NCBI RefSeq assembly: GCF_023715325.1
Contig: NZ_JAMBNX010000003.1
Location: 62,001 to 126,000 of the forward strand
Origin: Agromyces mediolanus
GTDB lineage: Bacteria; Actinomycetota; Actinomycetes; Actinomycetales; Microbacteriaceae
Direction of reading: 5' to 3'
DNA: 64,000 bases
The notes under the pieces are model-generated. The model was not told the DNA's origin. It saw only the letters and a list, made by a program, of their open reading frames with translations, and searched no databases. Both the position numbers and the translations under genes were made by a program. Shown here one piece after another: positions 32,705-42,381 of this stretch. The stretch's first letter is position 1, and each line of letters begins with the position of its first letter.

Positions 32705-33724
32705 TCAGAACAGCCTGAAGACCGCGCCGATGACCAGAGTGGCGACGACGCCGAGCGCGAGGACGCCCGCGGTGATGGCGAGCACGAGCGGCACGCTCGC
32801 GCCGTCCTTCTTGGGCGGAGCCATCATCTGCTTGGAGGTCGTCTGCGTGCTGATCGCCTTGGTCGCGGAGACCGGGGCGACGCCCGCGGTCGCGGCGTCC
32901 TCGACGTGATCGAGGAGCCGGTCGATGTCGGACGAGTCGACCTGGCTCGGGTGCACGCCGGTCGCGCCGTAGCTGCGGGGCAGGTCGATCGAGCCGGTGA
33001 CGATGACGTCGTCACCCGCGGCGGCCGGCGGCATGATCGTCGCGCCGTCGGGCAGCGACGGCAGGATGAGCGCGTTCGTCGTGGTGGGGACGCCCCTGGA
33101 GACGCCACCACGGCTCAGCAACTGATCGAACGGTTCCGCCTGATCTTCGTCATCGGCGGCCATCTGGAGGCTCCAATGGCCCGTATTGGCCGCCGGCTCG
33201 ACGGGCGCGTCGTCCTGGCGCGGGGTCGGCACGGGATCGGCCTTCGGTGCCTTCGTCGGCGCAGGCGCCTTCGTCGGCGCAGGCGTGTTCGTCGGCGCGG
33301 CGGCGGGGCGTGCGGGCGCCGGGTCGTCGATCGCCTCCGCGTCGTCGACCTCGTCGAGCTGATGGGTGTCGAGCATGGCCCGGAGTTCACGGCGGGTCAG
33401 GGTGCGTTCCGGGGTCTTGCGGGCCGACTCCGGCCCGCCGGCGGGCCGCGGTGCGGCCGGGCTCGCCCCGCCCGCGGCATCCCGGCTCGGCGGCGGGGCG
33501 AATGCGCTCGGCGCGGTCTGCACCACCCGCTGCGGCGGAGCGGGCACGGCCGCCTGCGTCGGAGCGGGGCGTTCCTGCGGCGCATCCGACGCGATCGGTC
33601 CGGATGCCGCGGCGGCGGGCTCCGCATCGGCGGCGCGCTCGGCGCCCCCGGCGGCCTGCTCCTGCAGCCGTCGCTCGCGCTCGCGCGCCTCGCGCCGGGT
33701 CAGCGGCGGTTCCTGCGACGTCAT
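32705..33724 (-). CDS. Low-complexity protein with a single C-terminal membrane anchor
   Basis: 339 residues. A basic N-terminus [15 protein letters not shown] is followed by a long Ala/Pro/Thr region, repeats of APTKAP near 142-160, a second TRREL motif near 110, and one hydrophobic helix at about 312-335 close to the end. The layout is a tail-anchored, mostly disordered cytosolic protein. Proteins at this place between nadD and rsfS are common in Microbacteriaceae, but I know no function. It starts in an ATGA overlap with the nadD stop. Confidence 0.75.
   Translation of the reverse strand: MTSQEPPLTRREARERERRLQEQAAGGAERAADAEPAAAASGPIASDAPQERPAPTQAAVPAPPQRVVQTAPSAFAPPPSRDAAGGASPAAPRPAGGPESARKTPERTLTRRELRAMLDTHQLDEVDDAEAIDDPAPARPAAAPTNTPAPTKAPAPTKAPKADPVPTPRQDDAPVEPAANTGHWSLQMAADDEDQAEPFDQLLSRGGVSRGVPTTTNALILPSLPDGATIMPPAAAGDDVIVTGSIDLPRSYGATGVHPSQVDSSDIDRLLDHVEDAATAGVAPVSATKAISTQTTSKQMMAPPKKDGASVPLVLAITAGVLALGVVATLVIGAVFRLF
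33247..33300. repeat. Three-copy 18-bp repeat in the low-complexity protein gene
   Basis: Units at 33247-33264, 33265-33282 and 33283-33300 share the core CTTCGTCGGCGCAG with a few changes in the outer copies. They encode the successive APTxxP motifs, and copy-number change would keep the frame. Confidence 0.85.
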
Positions 33725-34317
33725 TCGACACTCCGATACAGATGGTGCTTCGAGATGTACTGCACGACACCGTCGGGCACCAGATACCACACCGGGAATC
33801 CCCGGTTGACTCGGTCTCGGCAGTCGGTCGAGGAGATCGACAGGGCCGGAACCTCCAACAAGCTTACGTCCTGCGCCGGGAGGTCGCTCACGGAGAGCAC
33901 ATGCCCGGGTCGCGTGACCGCGACGAAATGAGCGAGCTCCCAGAGCTCCGAGACGTCCTTCCACGAGAGGATCTGCGCGATCGCGTCGGCCCCGGAGATG
34001 AAGAACAGATCGGCGTCGGGGCGTTGCGCCCGGATGTCCCGGAGGGTGTCGATCGTGTAGGTCGGCTTGCCCCGGTCGAGGTCGACCCGGCTCACGGTGA
34101 ACCGCGGATTCGAGGCGGTCGCGACCACCGTCATGAGATAGCGGTGCTCGGCCGGCGTGACCACGGTCTTGTAGGTCGGCTCCCCCGTCGGGACGAACAC
34201 GACCTCGTCGAGATCGAACGACTGGGCGACCTCGCTCGCCGCCACCAGGTGTCCGTGGTGGATCGGGTCGAAGGTTCCGCCCATGACCCCCACTCTGGGG
34301 CGGCGATCACCGCTCAT
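33721..34317 (-). CDS. nadD: Nicotinate-nucleotide adenylyltransferase
   Basis: 198 residues with [16 protein letters not shown] near 10, the nucleotidyltransferase signature with HxGH, and the C-terminal [10 protein letters not shown] near 163 in place of the ISSTxxR motif. It transfers AMP from ATP to nicotinate mononucleotide, giving deamido-NAD in NAD synthesis. I chose the ATG at 34317. The NAD it helps make is also used by the sirtuin and the reductase in this window, but no operon joins them. Confidence 0.94.
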   Translation of the reverse strand: MSGDRRPRVGVMGGTFDPIHHGHLVAASEVAQSFDLDEVVFVPTGEPTYKTVVTPAEHRYLMTVVATASNPRFTVSRVDLDRGKPTYTIDTLRDIRAQRPDADLFFISGADAIAQILSWKDVSELWELAHFVAVTRPGHVLSVSDLPAQDVSLLEVPALSISSTDCRDRVNRGFPVWYLVPDGVVQYISKHHLYRSVE

Positions 34318-34328
34318 CGGTGCGCCCC

Positions 34329-34535
34329 TCAGTGGCCGCCGTGCTCGCTCCCGCCGTGGCGCTTCGCATACGCCTCGGCCTTCGAACGGTGGCGGTTCGC
34401 CACATCGCGGTACGAGTAGGTCACGATGCCGAGCGCGAAGAACACGATGAGCGCGATGAGCCCGTACACGTAGGTCTCGACGGGGAGCTCCCGCGCGTGC
34501 ACCGTCTCGGCGAAAACAACGGCCATCAGGCTCAT
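34329..34535 (-). CDS. Small single-TM protein between proA and nadD
   Basis: 68 residues. One TM helix lies at about 22-45 ([20 protein letters not shown]), followed by a basic, His-rich tail ending GGSEHGGH. Its place between proA and nadD and its spacing (11 bases before nadD) suggest a real operon member. The function is unknown; the His-rich tail could bind a metal. Confidence 0.72.
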   Translation of the reverse strand: MSLMAVVFAETVHARELPVETYVYGLIALIVFFALGIVTYSYRDVANRHRSKAEAYAKRHGGSEHGGH

Positions 34536-34617
34536 TCGTGGATTCCTTTCGTAGCCCGCGCGAGGTTCGCACGGAGCGCTCCGGTCAGTCTACCGAGTGC
34601 GAGGGACGATCGAGGGT

Positions 34618-35880
34618 TCAGGCGCGCACGTGCCCCGCGCCCCGGACCAGCCACTTCGTGCTCGTCAGCTGCGGGAGTCCCATCGGCCCGCGCGCGTGCA
34701 GCTTCTGCGTGGAGATGCCGACCTCCGCGCCGAAGCCGAACTCCGCACCGTCCGTGAAGCGGGTCGAGGCGTTCACCATGACCGCCGCGGCATCCACCTC
34801 GTCGAGGAACCGCTCCGCGTTCGCGAGGTCGTTGGTGACGATCGACTCGGTGTGCTTCGTCGAGTACCGGCGGATGTGGTCGAGCGCATCGTCGAGGGAG
34901 TCGACGACGCCGATCGAGAGCTCGAGGCTCATATGCTCGGTCGCCCAGTCCTCCTCGGTGACCGGTGCGAGATCGGGGCGCAGCGCGCGAACCCGGTCGT
35001 CGCCGTGGACCGTGACGCCCGCGGCCTCCAGCCGGGCCAGCACGGGCGGCAGCAGGCGCTCCGCCGCCGCACGGTGCACGAGCAGGGTCTCGAGGGCGTT
35101 GCAGACGCTCGGGCGCTGGACCTTCGCGTTGTGCACGAGCTCGACCGACCAGTCCTCGCGGGCGCTTTCGTCGAGGAACATGTGCACGACGCCGGCGCCC
35201 GTCTCGATGACCGGGACCTTCGCCTGCTCGACGACGGCGCGGATGAGGCCGGCGCTCCCCCGCGGGATCAGCACATCGACGTACTCCCGCGCCTGCATGA
35301 GGTGGTTCGCGCCGGCGCGACCGAAATCGTCGACGGTCTGCACGGCGTCGGCGGGCAGCCCCGCGGCCTCGAGCCCGTCCCGCAGCAGCTGTACGAGCAC
35401 GGCGTTGGTGCGTTCGGCCGCGCTGCCGCCGCGGAGCACGACGGCATTGCCGCTCTTCAGCGCGAGCACCGCGATGTCGATCGTCACGTTCGGCCGGGCC
35501 TCGTAGATGGCTCCGACGACCCCGAGGGGGACGCGCACCTGGTCGACGCGGACCCCGTTCGGCAGCGAGCGACCGCTCACCGACTCGCCGACGGGGTCGT
35601 CGAGCGCGATCACCTCGAGGACGGCGTCGGCGATGGCGCCGATGCGCCGCGCGTCGAGGGTGAGCCGGTCGAGCAGCCCCGAGGACAGGCCCTGCTCGCG
35701 GCCGGCATCGAGGTCGCCCGCGTTCGCCGCCACGATCTCGTCGGCCCGGTCGCGGAGCAGGCGGGAGACCTGTTCGAGCGCGCCGTCCTTCGTGCTGGTG
35801 GTGGCGCGGCCGAGCGCGCGCGAGGCCGCGTTCGCCGCAGCGAAACGTCGGTCGAGCACCGAGAGATCGAGATCGGACAT
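34618..35880 (-). CDS. proA: Glutamate-5-semialdehyde dehydrogenase
   Basis: 420 residues of the aldehyde-dehydrogenase fold. NAD(P)-site features are in VVLRGGSAAERTN near 148, and the catalytic Cys is in KVQRPSVCNALETLLVH near 260. It reduces gamma-glutamyl phosphate to the semialdehyde, the second step of proline synthesis, receiving product from ProB encoded nine bases upstream. Length and motifs are normal for the family. Confidence 0.96.
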   Translation of the reverse strand: MSDLDLSVLDRRFAAANAASRALGRATTSTKDGALEQVSRLLRDRADEIVAANAGDLDAGREQGLSSGLLDRLTLDARRIGAIADAVLEVIALDDPVGESVSGRSLPNGVRVDQVRVPLGVVGAIYEARPNVTIDIAVLALKSGNAVVLRGGSAAERTNAVLVQLLRDGLEAAGLPADAVQTVDDFGRAGANHLMQAREYVDVLIPRGSAGLIRAVVEQAKVPVIETGAGVVHMFLDESAREDWSVELVHNAKVQRPSVCNALETLLVHRAAAERLLPPVLARLEAAGVTVHGDDRVRALRPDLAPVTEEDWATEHMSLELSIGVVDSLDDALDHIRRYSTKHTESIVTNDLANAERFLDEVDAAAVMVNASTRFTDGAEFGFGAEVGISTQKLHARGPMGLPQLTSTKWLVRGAGHVRA

Positions 35881-35889
35881 GCCCCAAGC

Positions 35890-36708
35890 CTAGGCGAGGG
35901 CGTGCCCCTCGGGGGCCGTATGACGGGTCGGGGCCGGGTCGAACCAGGTGCCGACGTCGTCGCCGGCGAGCGCACGGTCGACGAGCGGCGTCGCCGTGAT
36001 CAGCACCGAGGTTCCGGACTCCGCGGCGATGCGTGCGGCCGAGACCTTCGTCTCGGCGCCGCCCGTGCCGACACCCGCGCGGCCCACGGAGCCGATCTCG
36101 ACCCCGTCGAGCACGTCCCCGAAGGCGACGCGGGCGATCCGCTCGGCGCCGGGGAGGTGCGGGGGCTTGGTGTAGAGCGCATCCACGTCGGAGAGCAGCA
36201 CCAGGAGCTCCGCGCCGATCAACTGCGCGACGAGCGCCGCGAGCCGGTCGTTGTCGCCGAAGCGGATCTCGTGGGTGGCGACGGTGTCGTTCTCGTTCAC
36301 GATGGGCAGGATGCGGAGCCCGAGGAGCCGCTCCATGGCCCGCTGCGCGTTCGAGCGGTGGGTCGGGTTCTCGAGGTCTCCCGCGGTGAGCAGCACCTGG
36401 CCGGCGATGATGCCGTAGCGGTCGAGGGACTGCTGGTACCGGAAGACGAGCAGGTTCTGGCCGACGGATGCCGCGGCCTGCTGCGTGGCGAGGTCGTCGG
36501 GGCGTGCGTCCAGCTTCAGGTACGGCATCCCCGTCGCGATGGCGCCGGAGGAGACGAGCACGACCTCGGCGCCGCGCCCGTATGCTGCGGCCAGTGCATC
36601 GACGAGCGGGGCGATCTGCCCGGCGTTCGCGCCGCTGATCGACGAGGAGCCGACTTTGACGACGATGCGCCCGGCGCTCGGCACGTCGCCGCGCTCACGC
36701 GGCGTCAT
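35890..36708 (-). CDS. proB: Glutamate 5-kinase without PUA domain
   Basis: 272 residues with the amino-acid kinase motifs VVKVGSSSI near 17, [11 protein letters not shown] near 51, [17 protein letters not shown] near 140 and [12 protein letters not shown] near 215. It phosphorylates glutamate to start proline synthesis. E. coli ProB has about 367 residues with a C-terminal PUA domain; here only the kinase domain is present, as in several actinobacteria. It begins in an ATGA overlap with the obgE stop. Confidence 0.94.
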   Translation of the reverse strand: MTPRERGDVPSAGRIVVKVGSSSISGANAGQIAPLVDALAAAYGRGAEVVLVSSGAIATGMPYLKLDARPDDLATQQAAASVGQNLLVFRYQQSLDRYGIIAGQVLLTAGDLENPTHRSNAQRAMERLLGLRILPIVNENDTVATHEIRFGDNDRLAALVAQLIGAELLVLLSDVDALYTKPPHLPGAERIARVAFGDVLDGVEIGSVGRAGVGTGGAETKVSAARIAAESGTSVLITATPLVDRALAGDDVGTWFDPAPTRHTAPEGHALA

Positions 36709-38213
36709 TCCTGCTCCTCGTCGGACCAGATGCCCGCCTCCCGCTCGCGCTCGAGCTCGGCGCGGGCTTCGGCCTTCGCGTCCATGCGGTCGTGGTAGTC
36801 GCTGCGACGCTCGGCGCGGGTCGCGCGGCGGCTGTCTTCGAAGCGCGTGTCGGTGCCACGAGGCGAGGTGATGAGCTCGGCGGTCGAGGTGAGCGTCGGC
36901 TCCCAGTCGAAGACGATGCCCGAGCCCGGGCCGATCACGACGGTGGATCCCGCGGTGGCCCCCGCCCGCACGAGCTGGTCCTCCACCCCGAGCCGGGCGA
37001 GCCGGTCGGCGAGGTAGCCGACCGCCTCGTCGTTGGCGAAGTCGGTCTGCGCGACCCAGCGCTCCGGCTTGGTGCCGATGACCCGGTAGATCGTGCCGTA
37101 GCTGCCGCCCTCGGGGCGCACGACGAACTCGGGCGCGTTGACGGCCTTCGGTCGGATGACGATCCGCTCGGGCTCCGGCTTCGCGGCCTGGCGGGCGCGC
37201 TCCTCGTCGACGACCTCGCCGAGGGCGAAACCGAGTGCGCGAAGGCCCTCGTGGCTCACCGTCGAGATCTCGAAGACCCGGTAGCCACGGGCCTCCAGCT
37301 CGGGCTTCACGAACTCGGCGAGCTCCTTCGCCTCGGGCACGTCGACCTTGTTCAGGGCGATGAGCTGCGGGCGCTCGAGCAGCGGGACCTGGCCCTCGGG
37401 GACCGGGTAGGCCGCGAGCTCGGCGAGGATGACGTCGAGGTCGCTGATCGGGTCGCGCCCGGGCTCGAGCGTGGCGCAATCGAGGACGTGCAGCAGCGCC
37501 GAGCACCGCTCGACGTGGCGCAGGAACTCGAGCCCGAGGCCCTTGCCTTCGCTCGCTCCCTCGATGAGACCCGGCACGTCGGCCACGGTGAACCGGTGGT
37601 CGCCCGCCTCGACGACGCCGAGGTTCGGATGGAGCGTCGTGAACGGGTAGTCGGCGATCTTCGGCCGTGCGGCGGACATCGCCGCGATGAGGCTGGACTT
37701 GCCGGCCGACGGGTAGCCGACGAGCGCGACGTCGGCGATCGTCTTCAGCTCGAGCACGATCTCGCCCTCGAATCCGGGCGTGCCGAGCAGGGCGAAACCG
37801 GGCGCCTTGCGCTTCGTCGTGGCGAGCGAGGCGTTGCCGAGGCCGCCCTGGCCGCCCTGCGCCGCGACGAAGCGCATTCCGGGCTCCGCCAGGTCGGCGA
37901 GCTCCTCGCCCGCCTCGTCCTTCACGACGGTGCCGACGGGCACGGGGAGGATGACGTCCTCCCCGGTGACGCCCGAGCGGTTGTCGCCCATGCCGGGCTG
38001 ACCGTTCGGCGAGGTGCGGTGCGGTCGCCCGTGGTACGTCAGGAGGGTCGTCACCTGCGGGTCGGCGACGAGCACGATGTCGCCGCCGTCGCCGCCGTTG
38101 CCGCCGTCGGGGCCGGCGAGTGGCTTGAACTTCTCGCGGCGGACCGAGACGCAGCCGTTGCCGCCGTGGCCGGCGCGCAGGAACAGGCGCACCTCATCGA
38201 CGAAGCTGACCAT
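36705..38213 (-). CDS. obgE: GTPase Obg
   Basis: 502 residues. The Gly-rich Obg domain covers about 1-158 ([19 protein letters not shown] near 12), the G domain about 160-335 with [11 protein letters not shown] near 166, DVPGLIEG near 212 and NKVD near 288, and a C-terminal OCT domain about 350-425, then a charged tail. It acts in 50S assembly and stress signalling. I chose the ATG at 38213 (MVSFVDEV), which has a GGAGG upstream; the open frame begins 39 bases earlier. It follows rpmA as in most bacteria. Confidence 0.95.
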   Translation of the reverse strand: MVSFVDEVRLFLRAGHGGNGCVSVRREKFKPLAGPDGGNGGDGGDIVLVADPQVTTLLTYHGRPHRTSPNGQPGMGDNRSGVTGEDVILPVPVGTVVKDEAGEELADLAEPGMRFVAAQGGQGGLGNASLATTKRKAPGFALLGTPGFEGEIVLELKTIADVALVGYPSAGKSSLIAAMSAARPKIADYPFTTLHPNLGVVEAGDHRFTVADVPGLIEGASEGKGLGLEFLRHVERCSALLHVLDCATLEPGRDPISDLDVILAELAAYPVPEGQVPLLERPQLIALNKVDVPEAKELAEFVKPELEARGYRVFEISTVSHEGLRALGFALGEVVDEERARQAAKPEPERIVIRPKAVNAPEFVVRPEGGSYGTIYRVIGTKPERWVAQTDFANDEAVGYLADRLARLGVEDQLVRAGATAGSTVVIGPGSGIVFDWEPTLTSTAELITSPRGTDTRFEDSRRATRAERRSDYHDRMDAKAEARAELEREREAGIWSDEEQE

Positions 38214-38252
38214 GCTGCGCCATCCTCCCTCCGAGCTCTCGCTCGGAAACAC

Positions 38253-38280
38253 GTGAGGGCGAGCCGAAGCCCGCCCTCAC
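38253..38280 (-). terminator. Attenuator-like hairpin between rpmA and obgE
   Basis: GTGAGGGCG and CGCCCTCAC form a 9-bp stem between rpmA and obgE. A partial terminator here would lower obgE expression relative to the ribosomal proteins. A second small hairpin, CCGAGC-TCTC-GCTCGG, follows at 38231-38246. Confidence 0.6.
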
Positions 38281-38296
38281 GAGATAGTTCGATCGA

Positions 38297-38554
38297 CTAT
38301 TCGCCGACCGCCACGATGTTGACGACCTTGCGGCCGCCCTTCGCGCCGAACTCGACGGCGCCCGCCTCGAGGGCAAACAGGGTGTCGTCGCCGCCACGAC
38401 CGACGTTCGCGCCGGGGTGGAAGTGGGTGCCGCGCTGGCGGACGATGATCTCGCCGGCCTTCACGACCTGGCCGCCGAAGCGCTTCACGCCGAGGCGCTG
38501 GGCGTTCGAGTCACGACCGTTGCGAGTGGAGCTCGCTCCCTTTTTGTGTGCCAT
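38297..38554 (-). CDS. rpmA: 50S ribosomal protein L27
   Basis: 85 residues starting [20 protein letters not shown], with no N-terminal extension of the Firmicutes type that needs protease trimming. L27 reaches the peptidyl-transferase centre of the 50S subunit. AGGAGA lies eight bases before the ATG. It sits between rplU and obgE, the nearly universal order. Confidence 0.98.
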   Translation of the reverse strand: MAHKKGASSTRNGRDSNAQRLGVKRFGGQVVKAGEIIVRQRGTHFHPGANVGRGGDDTLFALEAGAVEFGAKGGRKVVNIVAVGE

Positions 38555-38581
38555 GTCAGTCTCTCCTTGCGAGCCTGGTCG

Positions 38582-38890
38582 TTACTTGATGCCGGTGACC
38601 TTGACGCGCGTGAGCTCCTGACGGTGGCCCTGGCGCTTCTTGTAGCCGGTCTTGTTCTTGAACTTCTGGATCACGATCTTCGGGCCGCGCAGGTCCTCGA
38701 GGACCTCGGCGGTGACCGTGACCTTCGCGAGCGACTTGGCGTCGGAGGTGATCTTGTCGCCGTCGACGAGGAGGACCGGGACGAGCTGGACCTTGCCGTC
38801 CTCGCCCGCCTTGACGCGGTCCATCGTCACGATGGTGCCGACTTCGACCTTCTCCTGCCGACCGCCGGCGCGCACTACTGCGTAAACCAC
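38582..38890 (-). CDS. rplU: 50S ribosomal protein L21
   Basis: 102 residues starting [15 protein letters not shown] and ending with the L21 signature [20 protein letters not shown]. The start codon is GTG. It is the first gene of the rplU–rpmA–obgE–proB–proA run and has a hairpin in its leader that may be an autogenous control site. Confidence 0.98.
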   Translation of the reverse strand: MVYAVVRAGGRQEKVEVGTIVTMDRVKAGEDGKVQLVPVLLVDGDKITSDAKSLAKVTVTAEVLEDLRGPKIVIQKFKNKTGYKKRQGHRQELTRVKVTGIK

Positions 38891-38909
38891 TACTCGTACC
38901 TAACTCCGG

Positions 38910-38926
38910 GGAGCCTCGGGGGCTCC
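38910..38926 (-). promoter_or_regulatory. Hairpin in the rplU leader
   Basis: GGAGCC and GGCTCC face each other across a 5-base loop about 20 bases upstream of the rplU start. L21 leaders with structured elements are known in several bacterial groups; this one is short and its role is inferred. The rest of 38927-39134 shows no gene. Confidence 0.4.
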
Positions 38927-39134
38927 GTCTGTCTCATGGGATGTCACTGCGCGGTCGCCCCAGCGGGAAAAGAAGGGTGATGACTGCCAGAAAACTGTCG
39001 GGCACGCCGGGATAAGCGGCGGCACCAACGGTCGAGTTTACCGGATGCCGCAATGCCTCGCAAACACGTGGCCCCGGCGGGTCGCGCACCGCCGAACGGC
39101 GACCCCGGCAGCGAGCGGGCATAGGATCGGCCGC

Positions 39135-39419
39135 ATGACCGTCCTCATCGACACGCCGCTGTGGCCGAAGCACGGCACGGTGTGGGCGCATCTCGTGAGC
39201 GACGCCTCGATCGCCGAGCTGCAGGCCTTCGCGGAGCGCGCCGGGCTTCCCCCGCGGGCATTCGACCTCGACCACTACGACGTCCCGGCCGACCGCTATG
39301 ACGAGCTCGTCGCCGCCGGCGCGATGCCCGTCGAGCCGCGGGAGCTCGTGCGCCGACTCCGAGCGAGCGGGCTGCGGGTCACGCCGAGGGAGCGCCGGGA
39401 GCGCCGCGCCTCGGCGTGA
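39135..39419 (+). CDS. DUF4031 domain protein
   Basis: 94 residues with DTPLWPKHGTVWAHLVSD near 6 and the conserved FDLDHYDVPADRYDEL near 46, which define DUF4031. The domain is found alone or fused to nucleotidyltransferases and hydrolases; its role is unknown. I took the ATG at 39135, where the conserved domain begins. It stands alone between the divergent rplU and the convergent rne genes. Confidence 0.85.
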   Translation: MTVLIDTPLWPKHGTVWAHLVSDASIAELQAFAERAGLPPRAFDLDHYDVPADRYDELVAAGAMPVEPRELVRRLRASGLRVTPRERRERRASA

Positions 39420-39425
39420 GCCGGC

Positions 39426-42086
39426 TCAGTCCTCCTGCGGGCGGGTGATCACCGGGGCTTCGCCCCCGGCGCTCGACGCCGTGCTCACCCGACGGCTGCG
39501 CCCCCGGCCCTCGCCCGCCTTCTTCGGCGCGGGCAGCGCGTCGAGGACGGAGTCGAGGAGATGCTCGGTGTCGACCGGTGGGTTCGGTCGCGTGCGGACC
39601 GGCGCCTCCGGGAGATCGATGACCGGCACGACCGGTGCAGCGGCCTCGGCCGGGGCCGACGGTGCATCGGCGGTGCGCTCGCGTGACGGACGTTCCTGCC
39701 GCGCCTCCTCGGCAGTGCCCGCCGGCTCGGTCAACTCGCCGCCCGGCTGAGCGCTGCTCGCACGGCGCCGCCCTCGGCGACGAGACGACCGGGGCTCGGC
39801 GGCGGTGGAGTCGGTCTGCTCCTGCCCCGGCTCGCGCGGCTCGCCGCCGGCGAGCGTGGAGGCCGCGATCTGGGCGAGGGCGTGCTTCGCGTCCTCGGTG
39901 ATGCCGTGGGTGCCACCGGAGGGCGCCTTCGCTTCCGGCTGCTGCTGCTGCGACTGCTGCTCTCGCTCGCGACCGCCGGAGTTGCCGCCGCCGTTGCCGC
40001 CGCGCCCGCGCCGGCGCTCCACCTGCTGCTGCGGGGCGCGGTGCCGGAACACCGGCTCGTGGTGCACGATGATGCCGCGGCCCGCGCAGACCTCGCAGGG
40101 CTCGGAGAACGACTCGAGGAGTCCCAGTCCGAGCTTCTTGCGGGTCATCTGGACGAGGCCGAGCGAGGTGACCTCGGCGACCTGGTGCTTGGTGCGGTCG
40201 CGCGACAGGCACTCGACGAGCCGGCGCAGCACGAGGTCGCGGTTCGACTCCAGGACCATGTCGATGAAGTCGACGACGATGATGCCGCCGATGTCGCGGA
40301 GCCGAAGCTGCCGGACGATCTCCTCGGCCGCCTCGAGGTTGTTCTTCGTCACCGTCTCCTCGAGGTTTCCGCCGGAGCCGACGAACTTGCCCGTGTTGAC
40401 GTCGACGACGGTCATCGCCTCGGTGCGGTCGATGACGAGCGAGCCGCCGGAGGGCAGCCAGACCTTGCGATCGAGCGCCTTCTCGATCTGCTCGGTGATG
40501 CGGAACTCGTCGAACGCGTCCTTCTCGCCGGCATAGGCCTCGACGCGCTCGAGCAGATCGGGCGCGACCTGCCGCAGGTAGCGCTCGATGGTCTCGCGGG
40601 CCTCGTCGCCCGAGATCACCATCTTCTGGAAGTCCTCGTTGAAGACGTCGCGGACGATCTTGATGAGCAGGTCGGGCTCGGAATGGAGCAGCGCCGGGGC
40701 CTGCACCTTCTCGAGCGTCGACGAGATGTCCGCCCACTGCGAGATCAGGCGGTTCACGTCGAGCGTCAGCTGCTCCTCGGTGGCCCCCTCTGCGGCGGTG
40801 CGCACGATCACGCCCTGGTTCTCGGGCAGCACCTCCTTGAGGATCTTCTTCAGCCGGGCGCGTTCGGTGTCGGGAAGCTTGCGGCTGATGCCGTTCATCG
40901 AGCCGTTCGGCACGTAGACGAGGTACCGGCCGGGCAGTGAGATCTGGCTCGTGAGGCGCGCACCCTTGTGCCCGACCGGGTCCTTCGTGACCTGCACGAG
41001 GACGCGGTCCCCCGGCTTCAACGCGAGCTCGATGCGACGGGGCTGGTTCTTCTCGCCGTTCTCGGCGGCGGCCTCCCAGTCGACTTCGCCCGAGTAGAGC
41101 ACCGCGTTGCGCCCGCGGCCGATGTCGACGAACGCAGCCTCCATGCTGGGCAGCACGTTCTGCACCCGACCGAGGTAGACGTTGCCGATGAGCGAGGCGT
41201 CCTGATTGCGGGCCACGTAGTGCTCGACCAGCACGTCGTCCTCGAGCACGCCGATCTGGATGCGACCGCCCTTCTGGCGGACGACCATCTGCCGATCGAC
41301 GGCCTCGCGGCGGGCGAGGAACTCGGACTCGGTGATCACCGCGCGCCGACGGCCGGCGTCACGACCGTCGCGGCGGCGCTGCTTCTTCGCCTCGAGCCGG
41401 GTCGATCCCTTGACCTTCTGCGGCTCGGTGATGAGTTCCGGCTCACGGGGCTTGCGCACCTTGACGACGTTGTTCGCCGGAGTGTCGCCGGTCGAGCGCG
41501 GGTCTTCGCCGCTGCGGCGACGGGTGCGTCGACGCACGCTCGACGACTCGTCGGGCCCGGCGTCGGGCTCCGGTCGCTCCGGCACGACGAGCACGGGCGG
41601 TGCCCGGAAGATCAGCGACGTCGTCGAGATCGGCCCGGTGATCGGGCGGAGCTCCTCGGCGACCTCGACCTCGTTCGCGTGGCCGGCCTCGGGCGACTCG
41701 TCGGCGCGCGAATCGTCGGCGGGCGACTCGTCGGCCGCGGTCGGCGTCGCCGTCTCGGCGGCCGCTCCGCTCGCCCCGGTCGTGGCCTCGACGGGCTCCG
41801 CCGCGTCGCTCGCTGCATCCGTTGTCGGCGTGCCATCCGACGCGTGGGGCGCGGGGCGCTCCTTCGTGCGATCCGAGGGCGCCGCAGCAGGCTCCGCCGC
41901 ATTCACCTCGACGGCTTCAGCCGCCTCGACCTCGCCGGTCCCGAGCGACGGTGCCTGCGCGGCCTCGTCGTCGCGGGGCACGAGCGTCGCGCGCCGGCCT
42001 CCGCGTCGGGAGCCGAAGAGTCCGCCGAGTCGCTTGGCGCCGCGGCCGGATTCGTTCGTGGGGTTCTCGTTGTTGCCTTCCACCAT
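39426..42086 (-). CDS. rne: Ribonuclease E/G
   Basis: 886 residues. An acidic, Ala/Glu-rich N-terminal extension of about 280 residues precedes the catalytic core: an S1 domain about 320-420, catalytic aspartates in VVDVNTGKFVGSGG near 575 and IVVDFIDM near 612, and a zinc-link CEVCAGRG near 675. A disordered Arg-rich tail ends the protein. Actinobacterial RNase E carries its RNA- and partner-binding regions on both sides of the core, as here. It starts mRNA decay and rRNA processing. The ATG at 42086 follows TAGGAG by ten bases. Confidence 0.93.
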   Translation of the reverse strand: MVEGNNENPTNESGRGAKRLGGLFGSRRGGRRATLVPRDDEAAQAPSLGTGEVEAAEAVEVNAAEPAAAPSDRTKERPAPHASDGTPTTDAASDAAEPVEATTGASGAAAETATPTAADESPADDSRADESPEAGHANEVEVAEELRPITGPISTTSLIFRAPPVLVVPERPEPDAGPDESSSVRRRTRRRSGEDPRSTGDTPANNVVKVRKPREPELITEPQKVKGSTRLEAKKQRRRDGRDAGRRRAVITESEFLARREAVDRQMVVRQKGGRIQIGVLEDDVLVEHYVARNQDASLIGNVYLGRVQNVLPSMEAAFVDIGRGRNAVLYSGEVDWEAAAENGEKNQPRRIELALKPGDRVLVQVTKDPVGHKGARLTSQISLPGRYLVYVPNGSMNGISRKLPDTERARLKKILKEVLPENQGVIVRTAAEGATEEQLTLDVNRLISQWADISSTLEKVQAPALLHSEPDLLIKIVRDVFNEDFQKMVISGDEARETIERYLRQVAPDLLERVEAYAGEKDAFDEFRITEQIEKALDRKVWLPSGGSLVIDRTEAMTVVDVNTGKFVGSGGNLEETVTKNNLEAAEEIVRQLRLRDIGGIIVVDFIDMVLESNRDLVLRRLVECLSRDRTKHQVAEVTSLGLVQMTRKKLGLGLLESFSEPCEVCAGRGIIVHHEPVFRHRAPQQQVERRRGRGGNGGGNSGGREREQQSQQQQPEAKAPSGGTHGITEDAKHALAQIAASTLAGGEPREPGQEQTDSTAAEPRSSRRRGRRRASSAQPGGELTEPAGTAEEARQERPSRERTADAPSAPAEAAAPVVPVIDLPEAPVRTRPNPPVDTEHLLDSVLDALPAPKKAGEGRGRSRRVSTASSAGGEAPVITRPQED

Positions 42087-42313
42087 CTCTGGTGCACTCC
42101 TACACCGGTGGCCCGACCTCGTCGGCCGGCCTCCGTACTCCTCGGAGCGGCCCCCGTGCGGGAGACCGCCAATTCTTCTCTGCAACCGTGCGGCAGGCGC
42201 CTCGGTCGCGACATCTCCGCGGCGGGTTCGCCGCGTCTCGGATGCCTGGGCATCCTCAAAGCCTTCGCCGGCGCTGGACCAGGCTGGTCCGAACCGACTT
42301 CCCTCCGATTATC
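42087..42313 (-). promoter_or_regulatory. rne promoter and long 5' untranslated region
   Basis: GATAAT at 42313-42308 on the minus strand is a good -10 element. It would give a leader of about 215 bases that contains several GC-rich hairpins. In E. coli the long rne leader mediates feedback by RNase E; a similar role here is inference. The plus-strand VKOR promoter lies just beyond. Confidence 0.45.
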
Positions 42314-42381
42314 GCACGGTCGCCGCCGCGGAGGTGGAATCCTCGCAGCTCGGCGCCCTGCGGGCGTGTCAGAATACGTCC

